Assembly (NCBI GenBank): GCA_051530055.1
Contig: CM121343.1
Span: 6,076,001-6,140,000 of the forward strand
Direction of reading: 5' to 3'
Length of the DNA: 64,000 nt
Source of the DNA: Neoechinorhynchus agilis
Lineage: Eukaryota > Acanthocephala
Part shown: positions 12,569-24,164 of the stretch, in pieces
Layout of the letters: each line of letters opens with the position of its first letter
How positions within the stretch are numbered: the stretch's first letter is position 1
Program-made: the position numbers and the translations under genes
Notes under the pieces: model-generated
The model's input: only the letters and a program-made list of their open reading frames with translations
The model's database searches: none
Told to the model about the DNA's origin: nothing

Positions 12569-14940
12569 CTAAATGTAACAAATATTAAAATTAATACATC
12601 TCGCCACACGCGTCCAAATGTTTTAGATGATTCCCAACCTTGGCGACCTATGAGTATCATTTTCTTCATTTCCCATAGACAGTCCTGGCAGAGGTGCTAC
12701 TATCAGTGTTGGCGTAAATGCAGATTATCGAGCACAAGCAAAAACACGAGAACTGCAGAATGACAGGAGTCAGAATTGCGCAGTATTCGATGTCAGGCAT
12801 AAAGTGGTACCATTACAAAATATGGGTTTTTGCTCTCTTTTGAAATCAAGCAACCTTGTTCAGCCCCACCCTCGAAAGGAAAACCACATTTGTGCGCCTT
12901 CCCTCGATTCACATATACCCTTATCTGCTCTTGGAATAAAGACAATGCATTGATGGAATAAGATTTTCTGGATATCGGAATTATCCTAACTGATTGCCAG
13001 CTTACCAACTCAATAGCCGCTGGTTAAGCATCGTATGTTCATTAGCTGGAGGAAGCACTATATTCGTTTGCCAATTTGGAACGTGAAGTAACATCAGGCC
13101 TAATTCACTCGGTGATAGGTCTTTTCCATTGTTCATTCTCTTTTCTCAAGTCCCCACCAAGGCTGGTAAGCGACTTCTTCAATTTCTATGAAGGCATATG
13201 CAACTATTCTTAAACCCCATTTATGTTGAAGTATCGTATAGACTCCGCCGAGTGGGCCCAGTGACCGAAATTTGACCTTGGTTAACCCTTCTACACTAAA
13301 ACATTGCATACATCTTGCGCTTCTAATTTCTCGAAAACGCAAACTCAACGATAAGAATGGAAATTTAAGACATGTAGCGTTATTCGTCTTTGGTACAATC
13401 TTTGGTATTGGCGATTGAGGTCAAGTACTCATAGTATTTTAATCGAAATCAATATCAAATTGGTTAGAAAGGAAACTGGCGAATTAGCCACGATTAGAAA
13501 AAATCACATGGGGAGGCGATTTAATTGGTTTTCCAACAATTTCTAAACTAAAATGAAGAATAAACTTTAAAGTGGATTTGTTTGATAATTTCAATTTATA
13601 AGCGCAACTTGTAAGCTAAATTTAAAAAGTATGTTGAGTATAAGCGTAGATTAAGCATTTGAATTTGGAGAGCCAAGATCGACGTCGTTCTTGGCGCAAA
13701 AAATAAGCATTGCGGTGCAGCGGGGCAATGCGGCTAGCATTTTGGCCAGCGCCGATGAATAGGAGCGTTGAAGAAACTATAAATTATGTATGCTTGCTTT
13801 TGGTTAAATAAAAAAAACTTTAATACTAAAACCTGGGATGATTAAGTTCTATTCCCTACCTACATTTAGCGAGAGAGTTATTTAAACTTTTGGTTTTTCT
13901 AGGTAGCTTTAAAGTTCGATTTTTTTAGAAAGTCAATAAAATGTTGCAATGCAAACATTGTTATAGTCAGGCGAAGGTATCGTAACGAAATGAACAATGT
14001 CTAACGGTTCCAAATTACTCTTGCAAACTCACACAACCTTCATATGATACACAAATGATCGAATTAAATTGCCCAGCGCCGCTACAAAATGATCGTTGAA
14101 ATGCATGATTTCTGTAACTTACCTTCGGTCACAACATAGAGTCGATAAACGGGGCATACTGATACTTAGAAACGAAAAACTAAACCTTCAGTCTTTTGTA
14201 CCTTTTAGCTGATCTTAAGCACTTGGTATGCCATTGACGCAAATGCAATCAATGTTAAGGAAATAGAGGACTGTCTGTTAGTATTTAGTCAATAATCTGA
14301 TGAAAGACAGTAAGGGACAAGGCCAGTTGGACTAGTAAGTGGCGAAATAATAACCAATGCCTCACGTTTTCATTGAGCTGATACACACGCACACAACAAT
14401 CCTCAAGTGACATTTATTGATGAGAAGCGATGAGCGTTCAGAATTTAACGCTTACGCTAATTGTTAAACTTTGACTCTATGAAACTCGTTTTTGGATGTG
14501 TTCTCAGAACACAAACCGATAAAGTCTTATCTTTGTGGTACTTGCACATTTAAAATTAATGGAATTAATCTAGATTTGAGCAAATATTCCATACTATCTT
14601 TTGTTTGTCACTAAGTCTTATTGTTGTATTTGAGAAACGATCTATTAATTTAATTATACTCGTTGCATCAATAACGTTGCTCATAATGCTGGCGTTACAT
14701 CGCCGTACAGCCATTTTGTCCTCTGAGGAAATCCTGTGGTCGCTTCCCTCATTCCACCACGTATAGATGAAAATGAAATCTTTTCTAGCTATCAATTACG
14801 AGAAACGAATAACTCTTTCTAAAACTGCAATTGAAATGTTTTCTACAAATCATAAACCTAATCAATTAATTTTTGGTTTGTTCGGGTTTAAAGCAGTTGA
14901 ATCATGGCAATTATTCGGTCAGCAGACAGGCGCTAACCAT
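12569..14940. other. Upstream region of the RhoGEF; no gene recognised
   Basis: Just right of 12568 the minus strand shows a good intron end (TTACATTTAG before the exon), so at least one further 5' exon of the RhoGEF should lie here or beyond. Open frames at 12793-13008 and 13133-13348 (minus) have no recognisable domain. The rest is AT-rich. Confidence 0.45.
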
Positions 14941-14949
14941 GTTCCCGAG

Positions 14950-15725
14950 AATGACCTCAGACAGTCGATCTGGGAGAGACCTCTCGTCGCGAGAGCTCAC
15001 AGCTCTCTACTTTCGGATTCTCGTGATGGGGTCGTCCCAACTAGATTGTTGGCACTTTCAACACGAGAATCGGGGACGTGCTTGGAGGCTGTTCCTCTGG
15101 CATCTGTGGGAACTCTTCTCACTGGTGAGGTAACGAGGATCGCAGTATCCTTAAGACTGGGTCTCCCGATATGCACGCCCCATCGCTGTCGATCTAAGTC
15201 TTTGGTTGATGCTTTCGGGCGACACGGTTTCGTTCGCGGAAAGTCACGGGGAAGGTTCTCACGCCATTCTGAGATCAATAGCGTAATTTCTCGGGCGTTG
15301 AGAACGGCGAACTTCCCCGACATCTTGCGACTAGACGGTCGTCGACCTGACTGTATTTCGGTGATTCCATGGCGGGAGGGCAAATGACTTCTCTGGGATG
15401 CCACGCGTGTGGACACCCTCGCAGTAAGCAACATTCCCTACTCCCTCGAAATCGCTGGAGGTGCAGCCAGTGCAGCGGAAGGGAGGAAGGTACGAAAATA
15501 TAGGGATTTAGCAAGGATCCACTATTTTGTCCCCTTTGGGGTAGAGACGTATGGAGCGCTTGGCAGCTCGGCATTCACTCTGCTTCAGGATTTCTCAAAG
15601 AAATTTAGAGAAACGACCAGCGACGCACGAGAAAGTGTATTCCTGCGACAAAATATCTCGTTTGCAGTACAACGAGGCAATGCTGTTAGCGTGATAGCGA
15701 CAGCCGAGGAAGGAGAGAAGCACCA
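14950..15725 (+). mobile_element. LINE 3' fragment with restriction-like endonuclease (R2/NeSL/CRE-like)
   Basis: The plus strand carries the C-terminal part of a non-LTR retrotransposon polyprotein: RLLALSTRESG, then a zinc knuckle region ICTPHRCRSK...HGFV, then a PD...D-type endonuclease block (RRPDCISVIPW), then the family tail GGAASAAEGRKVRKYRDLA, YFVPFGVETYGALGSSA and FLRQNISFAVQRGNA. The reverse transcriptase part is missing, so it is a 5'-truncated copy. A frame change lies near 15390. It closely resembles the copy at 23040-23790, which keeps the intact WDATCVDT motif. Confidence 0.8.
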
Positions 15726-15779
15726 ATTTTGCGTCGGGCTACTGCCCTGGATCTCTCACGGCGTCGTCCTGATGCAGTA

Positions 15780-16290
15780 GTTAAACTGACTTATGCAATG
15801 TTTCCCCATTGCACAGCCAGACTTATGTTTTACGGGCGGAATGCTCCTGCCCTCAGATCATCAGGGATTTGTCTGAGTCTCTTTGGCAATTCTTTGACCA
15901 GGTCCTACGTCGCGGTACCAAACGACCCGAGTTACTCGACGCCAAATGGAACCAAATAATGATTTCGACCCCTGTGTTTAGTCTTTTTACGTTCCTCAGC
16001 ATCGGTTGCTGCTGCCCGGTTTAACAACGACGAATTTTATGTTGCTGGCTGCTTCTCAGAGAAGGCATTTGCTTTCGCGCCACGGAAATACTGCGAAACC
16101 GTCCGGTCTACTGCCGTCGAGTAAGCAAAGATTGCTCTGCTCTAGGATGTTGGGCGCATTCACAGTATTCAGGGCACGACTAAGAGCATTGCGTTCACTT
16201 GGGCGTGTCGTGAGTACCTCCCGCCTGATTGCCGACAGACAAGACCATGGCGTCGCGGTGGTTCCATGGTCGCTCCGCAACGGCAGCGAT
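15780..16290 (-). mobile_element. Second LINE 3' fragment, opposite orientation
   Basis: Reading the minus strand from 16280 gives RALNTVNAPNILEQSNLC, then GSRPDGFAVFPWRESKCLL, and after a gap VPFGVE, PDDLRAGAFRP and NISLAVQWGN near 15980-15800. These are the endonuclease and tail blocks of the same LINE family as the fragment at 14950-15725. Several in-frame stops show it is dead. The two fragments lie tail to tail with only about 50 bases between them. Confidence 0.75.
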
Positions 16291-16744
16291 TAGATGTGTA
16301 TCCAAAAGAGCGAGCATTTCGTCTCTTTATGATAGATTCGTATGAAAAATATCATAACAAAATATGTCTGAAGAAAACGTTTAATAGAGTTTCTTATAAA
16401 GGTTCACTTAATTTCGGAACAGAAATCATTCACACTAAGCGTTCGAGCAAGAGTGCTTCCTCTGAAGACCAGTCCAGCATTACCTTCAAATTTTTGTTTC
16501 TTGTTGGTAAATCCGCAGAGTACCCAAAGGGCCTTTATTGAAGAAAATATCTAAAATTACTCCAGAAAGTTTCATACAGAGATTACCATGCCGCAAAATT
16601 TAATTCTCTTAAGCGAACTTTTACGTCGTTTAAATCATTTTGTTACGATATTTTTCATATGAGAAGAAAAGCTTGCGCTTCGTCTATCTCTAATTTTTTT
16701 ATTTAGGGGGCCGAATCTTAACTTTTGTGATCAAACATCAGGAG

Positions 16745-17232
16745 CAAATTAGTCATTTGTTAGACCGTCAACTGATTTTCTCGACCGCAAGTATATATTT
16801 CTTTTTTATTTTTATATGAATTATTTTAGCACTTTCGGTGGTCGAATCTTATGTTTTACATCAGAGAAGTGATATGACAACATAAACTCTGATGAACAAC
16901 AGTTAAGAGTTCGTACATCTCTCCGGATTCTCAGATACCTCCGGGAGGCGGGACTCATAAGTGAATATCCTCTTCCCTTCATCGGTATTTTGTCCCCTTG
17001 GCAGTGAATCATCGGCGATCGTGGATTCGAACCCTATGACCCTGAAACAGGGATTCAGAGCACAAGCTCACTAGACCATCTCTACACAACTACGAAATGT
17101 ACAAACTCAGCCGACGAAATTGGTTTGCTCAACTGCATGTTTTATCATTTGTAGGATTGTCATCTGATTTTGTCGAAGGCAAGTATATATTTCTTTTCTA
17201 TTATGAATTATTTTTAGCACTTTCGGCGGAAC
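16745..17232. repeat. About 90-bp direct repeats flanking a SINE
   Basis: 16745-16840 and 17140-17232 are similar: both run from a CATTTGT motif through CTGATTTT, CGA(C/A)(C/G)GCAAGTATATATTTCTT and ATGAATTATTTT to AGCACTTTCGG. They bracket the SINE copy at 16870-17110. They are far longer than a LINE-type target-site duplication, so this is more likely a local duplication than an insertion footprint. Confidence 0.65.
16870..17110 (-). mobile_element. tRNA-derived SINE copy
   Basis: On the minus strand, near 17085-17010, an A-box-like GATGGTCTAGTGAG is followed about 35 bases on by a B-box-like GGTTCGAATCC, the internal RNA polymerase III promoter spacing of a tRNA. It continues into a non-tRNA body with GAGTCCCGCCTCC and GGTATCTGAGAATCCGGAG. 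Copies with the same body lie at 25560-25880, 57164-57450 and 57536-57845. Confidence 0.8.
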
Positions 17233-17765
17233 TTAGCGTTGTAAATACTTGCGCTCATGCAAAATAAAAAAGATCCTACCTTGAGATTATTTCCTAACGA
17301 GAAAAGCTTGGACAATACTACAGCTAATTTTAGTGATCATGCCATTCTAAACACTTGGCGTAAAATTTACTTTCACACCCAAGAATCATCAAGAGATTTT
17401 TTTCAGGATCATAGAGTTGGAGATATGGTGATCAGCTTTAAATTCAACGTTTTGAGATCGAATTTATAGGTGCGCAGATCAGTTATCAAAAGAAAGCGAA
17501 CAAACATTTCAATTCATAAAAACTATTATTGAGCTCGAGGGAAATTAGACATCGTCAAGTAAAGCAAATCGAGGAATAAAATTAATACAGATTTAAGTTT
17601 AACCGAGGGCGTGTGTGCTATTAGTAAGCATTTTAAAAAATGAATCAAATTTAAAAATGTATTTTCGGTCAAAAACATCTAAACAGAAGCTCACGCTGGA
17701 TTTTCTAGTGATTCCACCACAAATACAACGCTCCACACATTTCCGCGAATTTTTAAAGTAATCAG
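17233..17765. other. Gene-free spacer downstream of the Rabex-5 gene
   Basis: No domain or repeat recognised. It includes the 3' flank of the minus-strand Rabex-5 gene; the short open frames at 17257-17469 and 17599-17802 look accidental. Confidence 0.45.
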
Positions 17766-20303
17766 TTAATTTTCTATCTGTTCCAGAATATGATTGATGC
17801 AATCTTCGACGTCTGCTAACGAAAATAAGTCGTCACCAACAACTAATCCATCAAGCCATTCGTCGAAATCGGTGAACCTCTTCTTTAGGCGCTCGGAGCT
17901 ACTTTTTACCCGGAAGCAACCCCGCTCGAGTTTATCGTTGCTCCTGGCGAACTGATCATTTAAGATTATTGCCTCTGGTGTGACAACCGCTTCATTGATC
18001 ATGTCAACAATTTGCTGACTTACCGTTATTGGTTCGTGGTACTGTCGACTACGCTTCCGAGTGCATGCATCCGAATCTGGATTTAGCTGTTCGATATATT
18101 GTTCATCACGGGAACAAGTCTTAAGTTCGCAAAATTGATCTCGTGATTTAATGCACACGATAGCGTCGTGAACACGTAAGCGTAGTGACCAGTTAAGAGT
18201 CGAGAAGGTTCAGAAAATCGACTAATGAAAATATAGTTGGACTGCAAACGAGGAGGTCTAGAGCGAATTAGAGCAAAGACCAAAGCAGGCAGAAGTTCAT
18301 CTGCGCTAGAATTCCCTTTTGTCGTGTTTAAGTATCGTAAAGATTCAAGTACACTGCAAAGTTTATCAAACGGAGTCACTTTGCTATCAATTTCAATGAG
18401 AGCTTGCATTGCCTTATCCATTGCATCACTATTCGCAACTATATAAGGACTGATTGATCTGGCGTTCAATGAAGCTAGATGATTAAACCGAGTTTGGAGT
18501 GATAAATCATCGGGTTCGTGTTCAGCGAAGACCGCAGAAAATATGGGTCCGTACATGAGACGGAAAACGCAGTCTTCAGCGGCGTCCACGAAAAATTGTA
18601 CATTATCCAGTCCATCAACCATTTGACCTAAGGTTTACGAAAATAACGCCATATGAACTATTTTTCTTAAACTCACCTTCGGTCCACTTGTTTTGCCTTA
18701 CGATATCGTAGATTTGTCGAACTTTTGTAGACAATGTTTCGACAGTCACCGTTGGATCGCTGACTCGATTGGTAAGCTCATATATCTCTTCTATAGATTG
18801 ACGAAGCCGCTTAATGTATTCATGTGGAAATCGAAGGTCACGATCGGGGAATTGACGGGACGAAAAATTCTCCAAAGCAAGTTTTACATCATGTACGGGA
18901 ATCAAAGTTGCCTTCGATGCGATCACAGTTGCTGGTGCTGAATCTAGGTTAGAGGAGATAAAGAACGGGGTATATCGAGTTTTTAAGTTAAATAACAATC
19001 ACAAGTGCGCTCCAAGCTATTTTAGGGCATTTTACCTTATTACTAAGAACGACGATTGGGATTTCAGTGTCCAAGAACGGCGCTTTTTGTTTGTTGCGGA
19101 ATTATCGATGGTCAAAACAAACCTTTTTTCAGAAAGTCACAAATTTCAACTTAAGCGATTTATATAATTTTGAACTATTAGCACTAATGAAGTATTCTAC
19201 CGAACAGAAAGTACACGTTCTGAGTATATTTTTAAGGACTTAAAATAACGCTTGTACGCTCCAACAAGTTACCGAATAGAGCCTGACTTAAGAATTGCTT
19301 GTTCGGACTAACACGGGTGGATATCCCGAATTCTATCATAGATTTCAACGCAGCAATGTCTCCGATTTGCACTCATAAACTCATCGCCGACGCGCCGGGA
19401 CGGTATAACCTGGCGGGCATCGGAGTAACGCTTAATAAAAATGTGAACATTTCCGAGGATTTCTTCATCGAAAATTGAACAGATCTACGTGGACTTCAGC
19501 GAATATTCCATCCACATAGAAAGTAGTCTGAGGAACTATAAGTGCGAAACTACGCCGATCGATTCGCCATGAGGAAAACGATCTACGTGGACTTCATCGA
19601 ATATTCCATATACCTAAAAAGTAGCCTGAGAAACTATAAGTGCGAAACTGATTTACTCTTTGAATATTAAACATTTGAGAAAACATAATCGTTCTAGTAA
19701 TTTCGGATATCCAATCACGAAACTTATAATGTCGGCACGATTCTTAAGTCGGGCTTAGTTCTTTTAACATTGTTCTTCACACAACTACGTCTAAAGGATC
19801 TACCACAGCTTTTCGAAGTTCCTAAATATTGGATAACACCAAGAAAGCGTTTTTAAACTCATTTTCGCAACTCGTTTTGAAATGACTAGGTTTGTACAAT
19901 TTTTGTTCAATTCCGATGTCAAATTTCTGCGCTACTTCCCTTTTTCATTCCTTTGAATAACAAATTTCACTAATTGAATCCTTAGCTCCCCAACGTTTCA
20001 AACGGATACTGCATAATTACTTACACATTGACGATATTCCATGGAACTCAGGAATGTCTTTTGATTTGAAGAATCGCCTTATTGAGGGAACTTGAAATAA
20101 GCAACAGTTTAACCATAACAGGACAGCAACCTTTTCGGTACATCAGGCAATTGAACATTTAAATTATAAGGGGCTGGCCCATTCTCTGGTTGTGATTGAC
20201 GCAGTCTATGGCATTTTGAACAGTAACCATCAAATGCCACGTTTCCATAAAAACCACAGCCATCCTTGCACAAAATCTGACTTGCATTGAACCGAGGGCC
20301 CAT
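17766..20303 (-). CDS. Rabex-5-type Rab5 guanine nucleotide exchange factor (A20 zinc finger + VPS9)
   Basis: The first exon (20303 to about 20120) encodes an A20-type zinc finger, [18 protein letters not shown] followed by SKC, with the four spaced cysteines. After an intron of about 1.2 kb, exon 18943-18677 encodes a helical bundle ([19 protein letters not shown]). Exon 18627 downward holds the VPS9 core with [19 protein letters not shown] and [14 protein letters not shown], keeping the aspartate and tyrosine that in Rabex-5 contact Rab5. The C-terminal part (about 18150-17766) is in another frame, so an intron or a frame change lies around 18080-18160. The family loads GTP on Rab5 at early endosomes, and the A20 finger binds ubiquitin. 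Introns at 18676-18628 and 18944 show clean GT and AG ends. Confidence 0.88.
19480..19665. repeat. About 98-bp duplication in the first Rabex-5 intron
   Basis: Two adjacent copies share GATCTACGTGGACTTCA, CGAATATTCCAT and GAACTATAAGTGCGAAACT-like segments, about 98 bases apart. They lie within the large intron between the zinc-finger exon and the helical-bundle exon. Confidence 0.7.
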
Positions 20304-20529
20304 CTGCAATGTCGGATTGAATTCAAATACACCAAAAAAACGCTCAATCCTATAAAACCGAAATCGAGATTTCAACTACATGTATCAAGCACATTGCTGC
20401 TTCACAAGTGTACAATTTGACACGGAAGAATTAGTGAAAATATAAACATGGATCTTTAAAAGCATCGCGAATCAGAAATAGTCAATAAAAAGCTCTCATG
20501 TGTAGTACGGGAAAAGTAATTAATTCAAA

Positions 20530-20745
20530 CGTTGGAGGTGCAGCGAGCGCTTCCGAAGGACGGAAAACGGCGAAATACCTCGATTTAGCCCATGCGTTTG
20601 TGCCTTTTTGGGTTGGGACCTACGGATCTCTTGGTAGCGAGGATCTTCAACTTCTGAAGGATCTCAAGCGACGCCTTCAGGTTATAATTGGCGGAGAGGC
20701 AACACGGCAAGCATTCGGGCGACAATTGAGGACGAAGACGGCGAA
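20530..20745 (+). mobile_element. Short LINE tail fragment
   Basis: The plus frame reads GGAASASEGRKTAKYLDLA then AFVPFWVGTYGSLGSEDL, the same C-terminal block as the LINE fragments at 14950 and 23040. Only this block survives; the endonuclease and reverse transcriptase are absent. It lies about 230 bases upstream of the Rabex-5 start. Confidence 0.75.
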
Positions 20746-23035
20746 TAATTATGTTTATATCTTCAGAATAAAACCTATGATTGTAAAAAAATTAAACGGG
20801 AAATTTATTCTTTTGCACTGACCATTTAAAAAACTCTCCACTGAATCCAGCCGCGTTCAATCCTCACTTTTATCAGACGAAATTTTCCCAAATGTTCTCG
20901 AATATTGCGGCGAAGTGAACTTCATGGTTAACAGCCATTCTACTCGCATTATAGAACAACGACGGCTTCTCCATTTAGAAGCCTTTAAAATAAATCATTA
21001 GATTACCTTTACAAAAAGGATAAGATGCTTCAAGGCGTTATAACAACAAAAATTCAAGGGTACGAATGTCATAGCAGGCAATTGAATGTTATTACAAAAT
21101 CGATCGTGCTCTTCACCGTTGCAAATTGGACTAACAAAAAGAACGAGACGGTTGAAAGTTTTATACCATTGGAACCTGGAAGGGAGTTAAAGCGCGACAA
21201 TTCATTTGTGTGTAGAAAGCAGCCGTGAACACAGAAACCTAAAATTAAATGTGTCAAATTTAGGCGAATTCATTAATTGTGGAAGAGGTATTTAGACTAA
21301 AAGAGATTCCATTCAGCAAAATCATCTCGACTACCGGATATTAAGTCATAGATCTCAGAGTACTTTTAGAAAGCAAAAAATATTTGAATTCGTTGATGAT
21401 TTTTGCTCCAATCTTTTACGCTCCCGACTATCGTATCTTTAAACGAAAACCTCAACTGAACACGATTTCGGATGTAGTATACCGCATTCTTTGCGAAGAC
21501 TGCGAAATGGCCTTCGTAGGTGGAACATTGAACTGTTCAAAACCATCTTTGTGAACAAAAGAACGTTTTAAGAAGTGGCAATACTACGTCAGCGATATTA
21601 GATCATTTAGAATGAACCACAAACTTAATTGGGTTCTCTATAAGACGGACGTTTTACCCTTTTAGTTGGCCTGAATGTACCCGGGGAGGCGGCCTGTGGG
21701 GTTTCCGCCGATCCCGAGTTAACGTGAGTCAAAATGGAAACAATCATTTGGTTTGTGTGTGTGACAAATTCATATGATTTTTTAGATTGAATTGATAAAG
21801 CGACTCTGATTCAATCAGTCGATGTCTCCCGAACAATAGAACTCAAAAGAACCGAGACAAAACAGTTTTAGTTGAACAAAGTGTTGATTTTTCTTAATGA
21901 GTCACTAGTAGTGCACGTCTAACTTTTAATAAACATTTACGCGGTGTCCCTCACCGTTGTGGATAAAGCCTTAACATCCCCACGTCTCACTCCACAAACC
22001 ACCGAAATTTAGCCCAAATACGTCCGCCCAGGTTCGGTTTAGTGATAATCCCAGTTTCGTTTAGTTCCGGACAAGGTTTAGAGTCGCCAAGGTGTAATTC
22101 GTAGATCGTCTCACGAAAAACTGAATTTCCTTGATGATCCGTCCACAATGAACGTAGATGATTACTCATTTAGCGTTGATCAATCAATTCTAAGAAATGT
22201 TGACGTAGGCACACACGATGACGTCACGGTTTAGGACTTTTAGACGTGTCGGGGCATCATTTTCCATCATGAAGGATCTAAAATTAAGGGGGCTGATCGA
22301 CAGTCTTGTTCTCCTTAAGAAACGCAATCGTTACGTTTACAGTCTCAATGACTTCTCTGCGATACAAAAAATATCAGAAATTCGCCCCAATAATCAATAA
22401 CGCCTCTCGCATACGTTCAAGAAATGCTTAATTCGACCAGAAATATCATGTTTAATTATAGACAATATCGAATCGGAATTGGAGTCCAACAATTAGACTA
22501 ATTCCAGCATACGCGCAGGGAAACCTTAAATTCACAACCAGAATAATGGTTATCTTTGAATAAAATCTACTCACATAATACTGGCCTTCCACCCCAAGCA
22601 AAATAGCATAACCAAAACCCTTGAGAGCCAGGAAGATCCTTTCGTCACACCGGCGACGTCATTTATCTGCTGATGCATATCGTCGCTTTGCTTGGACTTA
22701 TAAACTATAGATCGATACTCTAAAAAGGTAAAGCGATTGTGTGAAGCATGGAAAACGCGCCTTCAGGCACTTAAAATTCCAACACTAACCATTTAAACAC
22801 GGAAGAAAACTGTGCTGATGTAATACGTCACACTAATACTTTGACGCAAAATTGAAGTAATCTTTGAGTCCGATATTCCGACAAACATTGATACATGCAG
22901 GAGATTGTGCCGAAATATAGAATTTAATAAATAATCCACTTCAATTTCTCCGTCTTATAAAAACATGAATAATTCAATCTTAAAGCGGAGAAATCAAAAT
23001 GATTTTCATCGACAGAGAAAATCCTTCGGGTTAAT
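20746..23035. other. Gene-free stretch
   Basis: No gene, RNA or repeat family recognised in 2.3 kb. A GC-rich island at 21675-21730 stands out against AT-rich surroundings but matches nothing I can name. A perfect TGACGTCA palindrome lies near 22220. Confidence 0.4.
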
Positions 23036-23039
23036 CTTC

Positions 23040-23790
23040 AGGTTCTCGCGATGGGGTCGTCCGAGCAAGACTGTTGGCAGTTTCAACACGAGAATCTGGG
23101 GCGTGGTTGGAGGCTGTTCCCCTGGCATCAGTGGCAACTCTTCTTACTGATGAGGTAACGAGGATCGCAGTATCCTTAAGACTTGGTCTCCCGATATGCA
23201 CGCCCCATCGCTGTCGATGTAGGTCTTTTGTTGATGCTTTCGGGCTACACGGTCTCGTCTGCAGAAGGTCCGGAGGAAGGTTTTCACGCCATTCTGAAAT
23301 CAATAACTCAATTTCTCGGGCGTTGAGAACGGCGAACTTCCCGAGCATCCTGGAACCCGCCCACCTTTGTCTACTAGACGGCCGTAGGCCCGATGGAATT
23401 TCGGTTTTCCCGTGGCGGGAGGGCAAATGCCTTCTCTGGGACGCCACGTGTGTGGATACCCTCGCGGCCAGCAACATCCCCTACTCCCTCGAAATCGCCG
23501 GTGGTGCCGCCAGTGGAGCGGAAGGGAGGAAAATACGCAAATATATTCAGTTATCGAGGGCTCACTATTTTGTCCCCTTTGGGGTAGAGATGCATGGAGC
23601 GCTCGGCAGCTCGGCACTCTCTCTGCTCCAGGATGTCTCGAAGAAATTGATAGAGGCAACCGGAGACTCAAGAGCAGGTGTATTCCTTCGACAAAATATC
23701 TCGCTGGCAGTACAACGAGGCAGTGCTGCCAGCGTGATGGCGACGGTCGAGGAAGGACAAAAGCTGGAATTTGGCGGGAGGTGGTGAGTG
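23040..23790 (+). mobile_element. LINE 3' fragment with intact restriction-like endonuclease frame
   Basis: An uninterrupted 237-residue frame from 23074 covers the C-terminal third of the LINE protein: AVSTRESGAWLEAVPLAS, the zinc knuckle ICTPHRCRCRS with GLHGLVC, FSRHSEINNSISRALRTANF, the endonuclease core GRRPDGISVFPWREGKCLL and WDATCVDTLA, then YFVPFGVEMHGALGSSALSL and FLRQNISLAVQRGSAASV. CCHC knuckles next to a PD...D endonuclease are the mark of R2/NeSL/CRE-type LINEs, which nick target DNA with a restriction-like domain. It is 5'-truncated, but lack of stops over 0.7 kb suggests a young insertion. Confidence 0.82.
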
Positions 23791-24164
23791 TGCTTCAAAC
23801 AGATTGTTTGAATTGTTAAAAATATATTATGTTTTTCAAAAAAAACTTTTGATGAAAATAAATTAAATATGTTATGACCGGTTGATTATTTTCACCAAAA
23901 GTATAAAATGATTTTTAATTCCGATATTTCGGCACAATCTTGTACGTCTTTTGATTACGGTTGTTTGTAAGTTTTTAAATATGAACGATTCAATCTTCAA
24001 ACAATCCAATCTTCAAATAGACTTATATTTGGTAAAAGCAAACTGTTATTCGTTTAAATACCATTAGTTGGTGTTCTCTCGAAATTTCAAAAAAATCACA
24101 CTCTAGTGGTGAAAACGAATGACAATCTAAAAGGTAACAGCAAAATTTTGATCAATTATCTTCA

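Noticed and set aside
14997-15574. Minus-strand frames across the LINE fragment at 15 kb
   Set aside because: The conserved LINE endonuclease motifs are on the plus strand; these are antisense shadows. The same holds for 23031-23671.
16870-17110. A functional tRNA gene
   Set aside because: The A and B boxes are present but the cloverleaf stems do not pair well, and the sequence continues into a repeated non-tRNA body, so it is a SINE.
21675-21730. Possible structured RNA in a GC-rich island
   Set aside because: I could not match it to rRNA, tRNA or snRNA motifs, and base composition alone is weak evidence.
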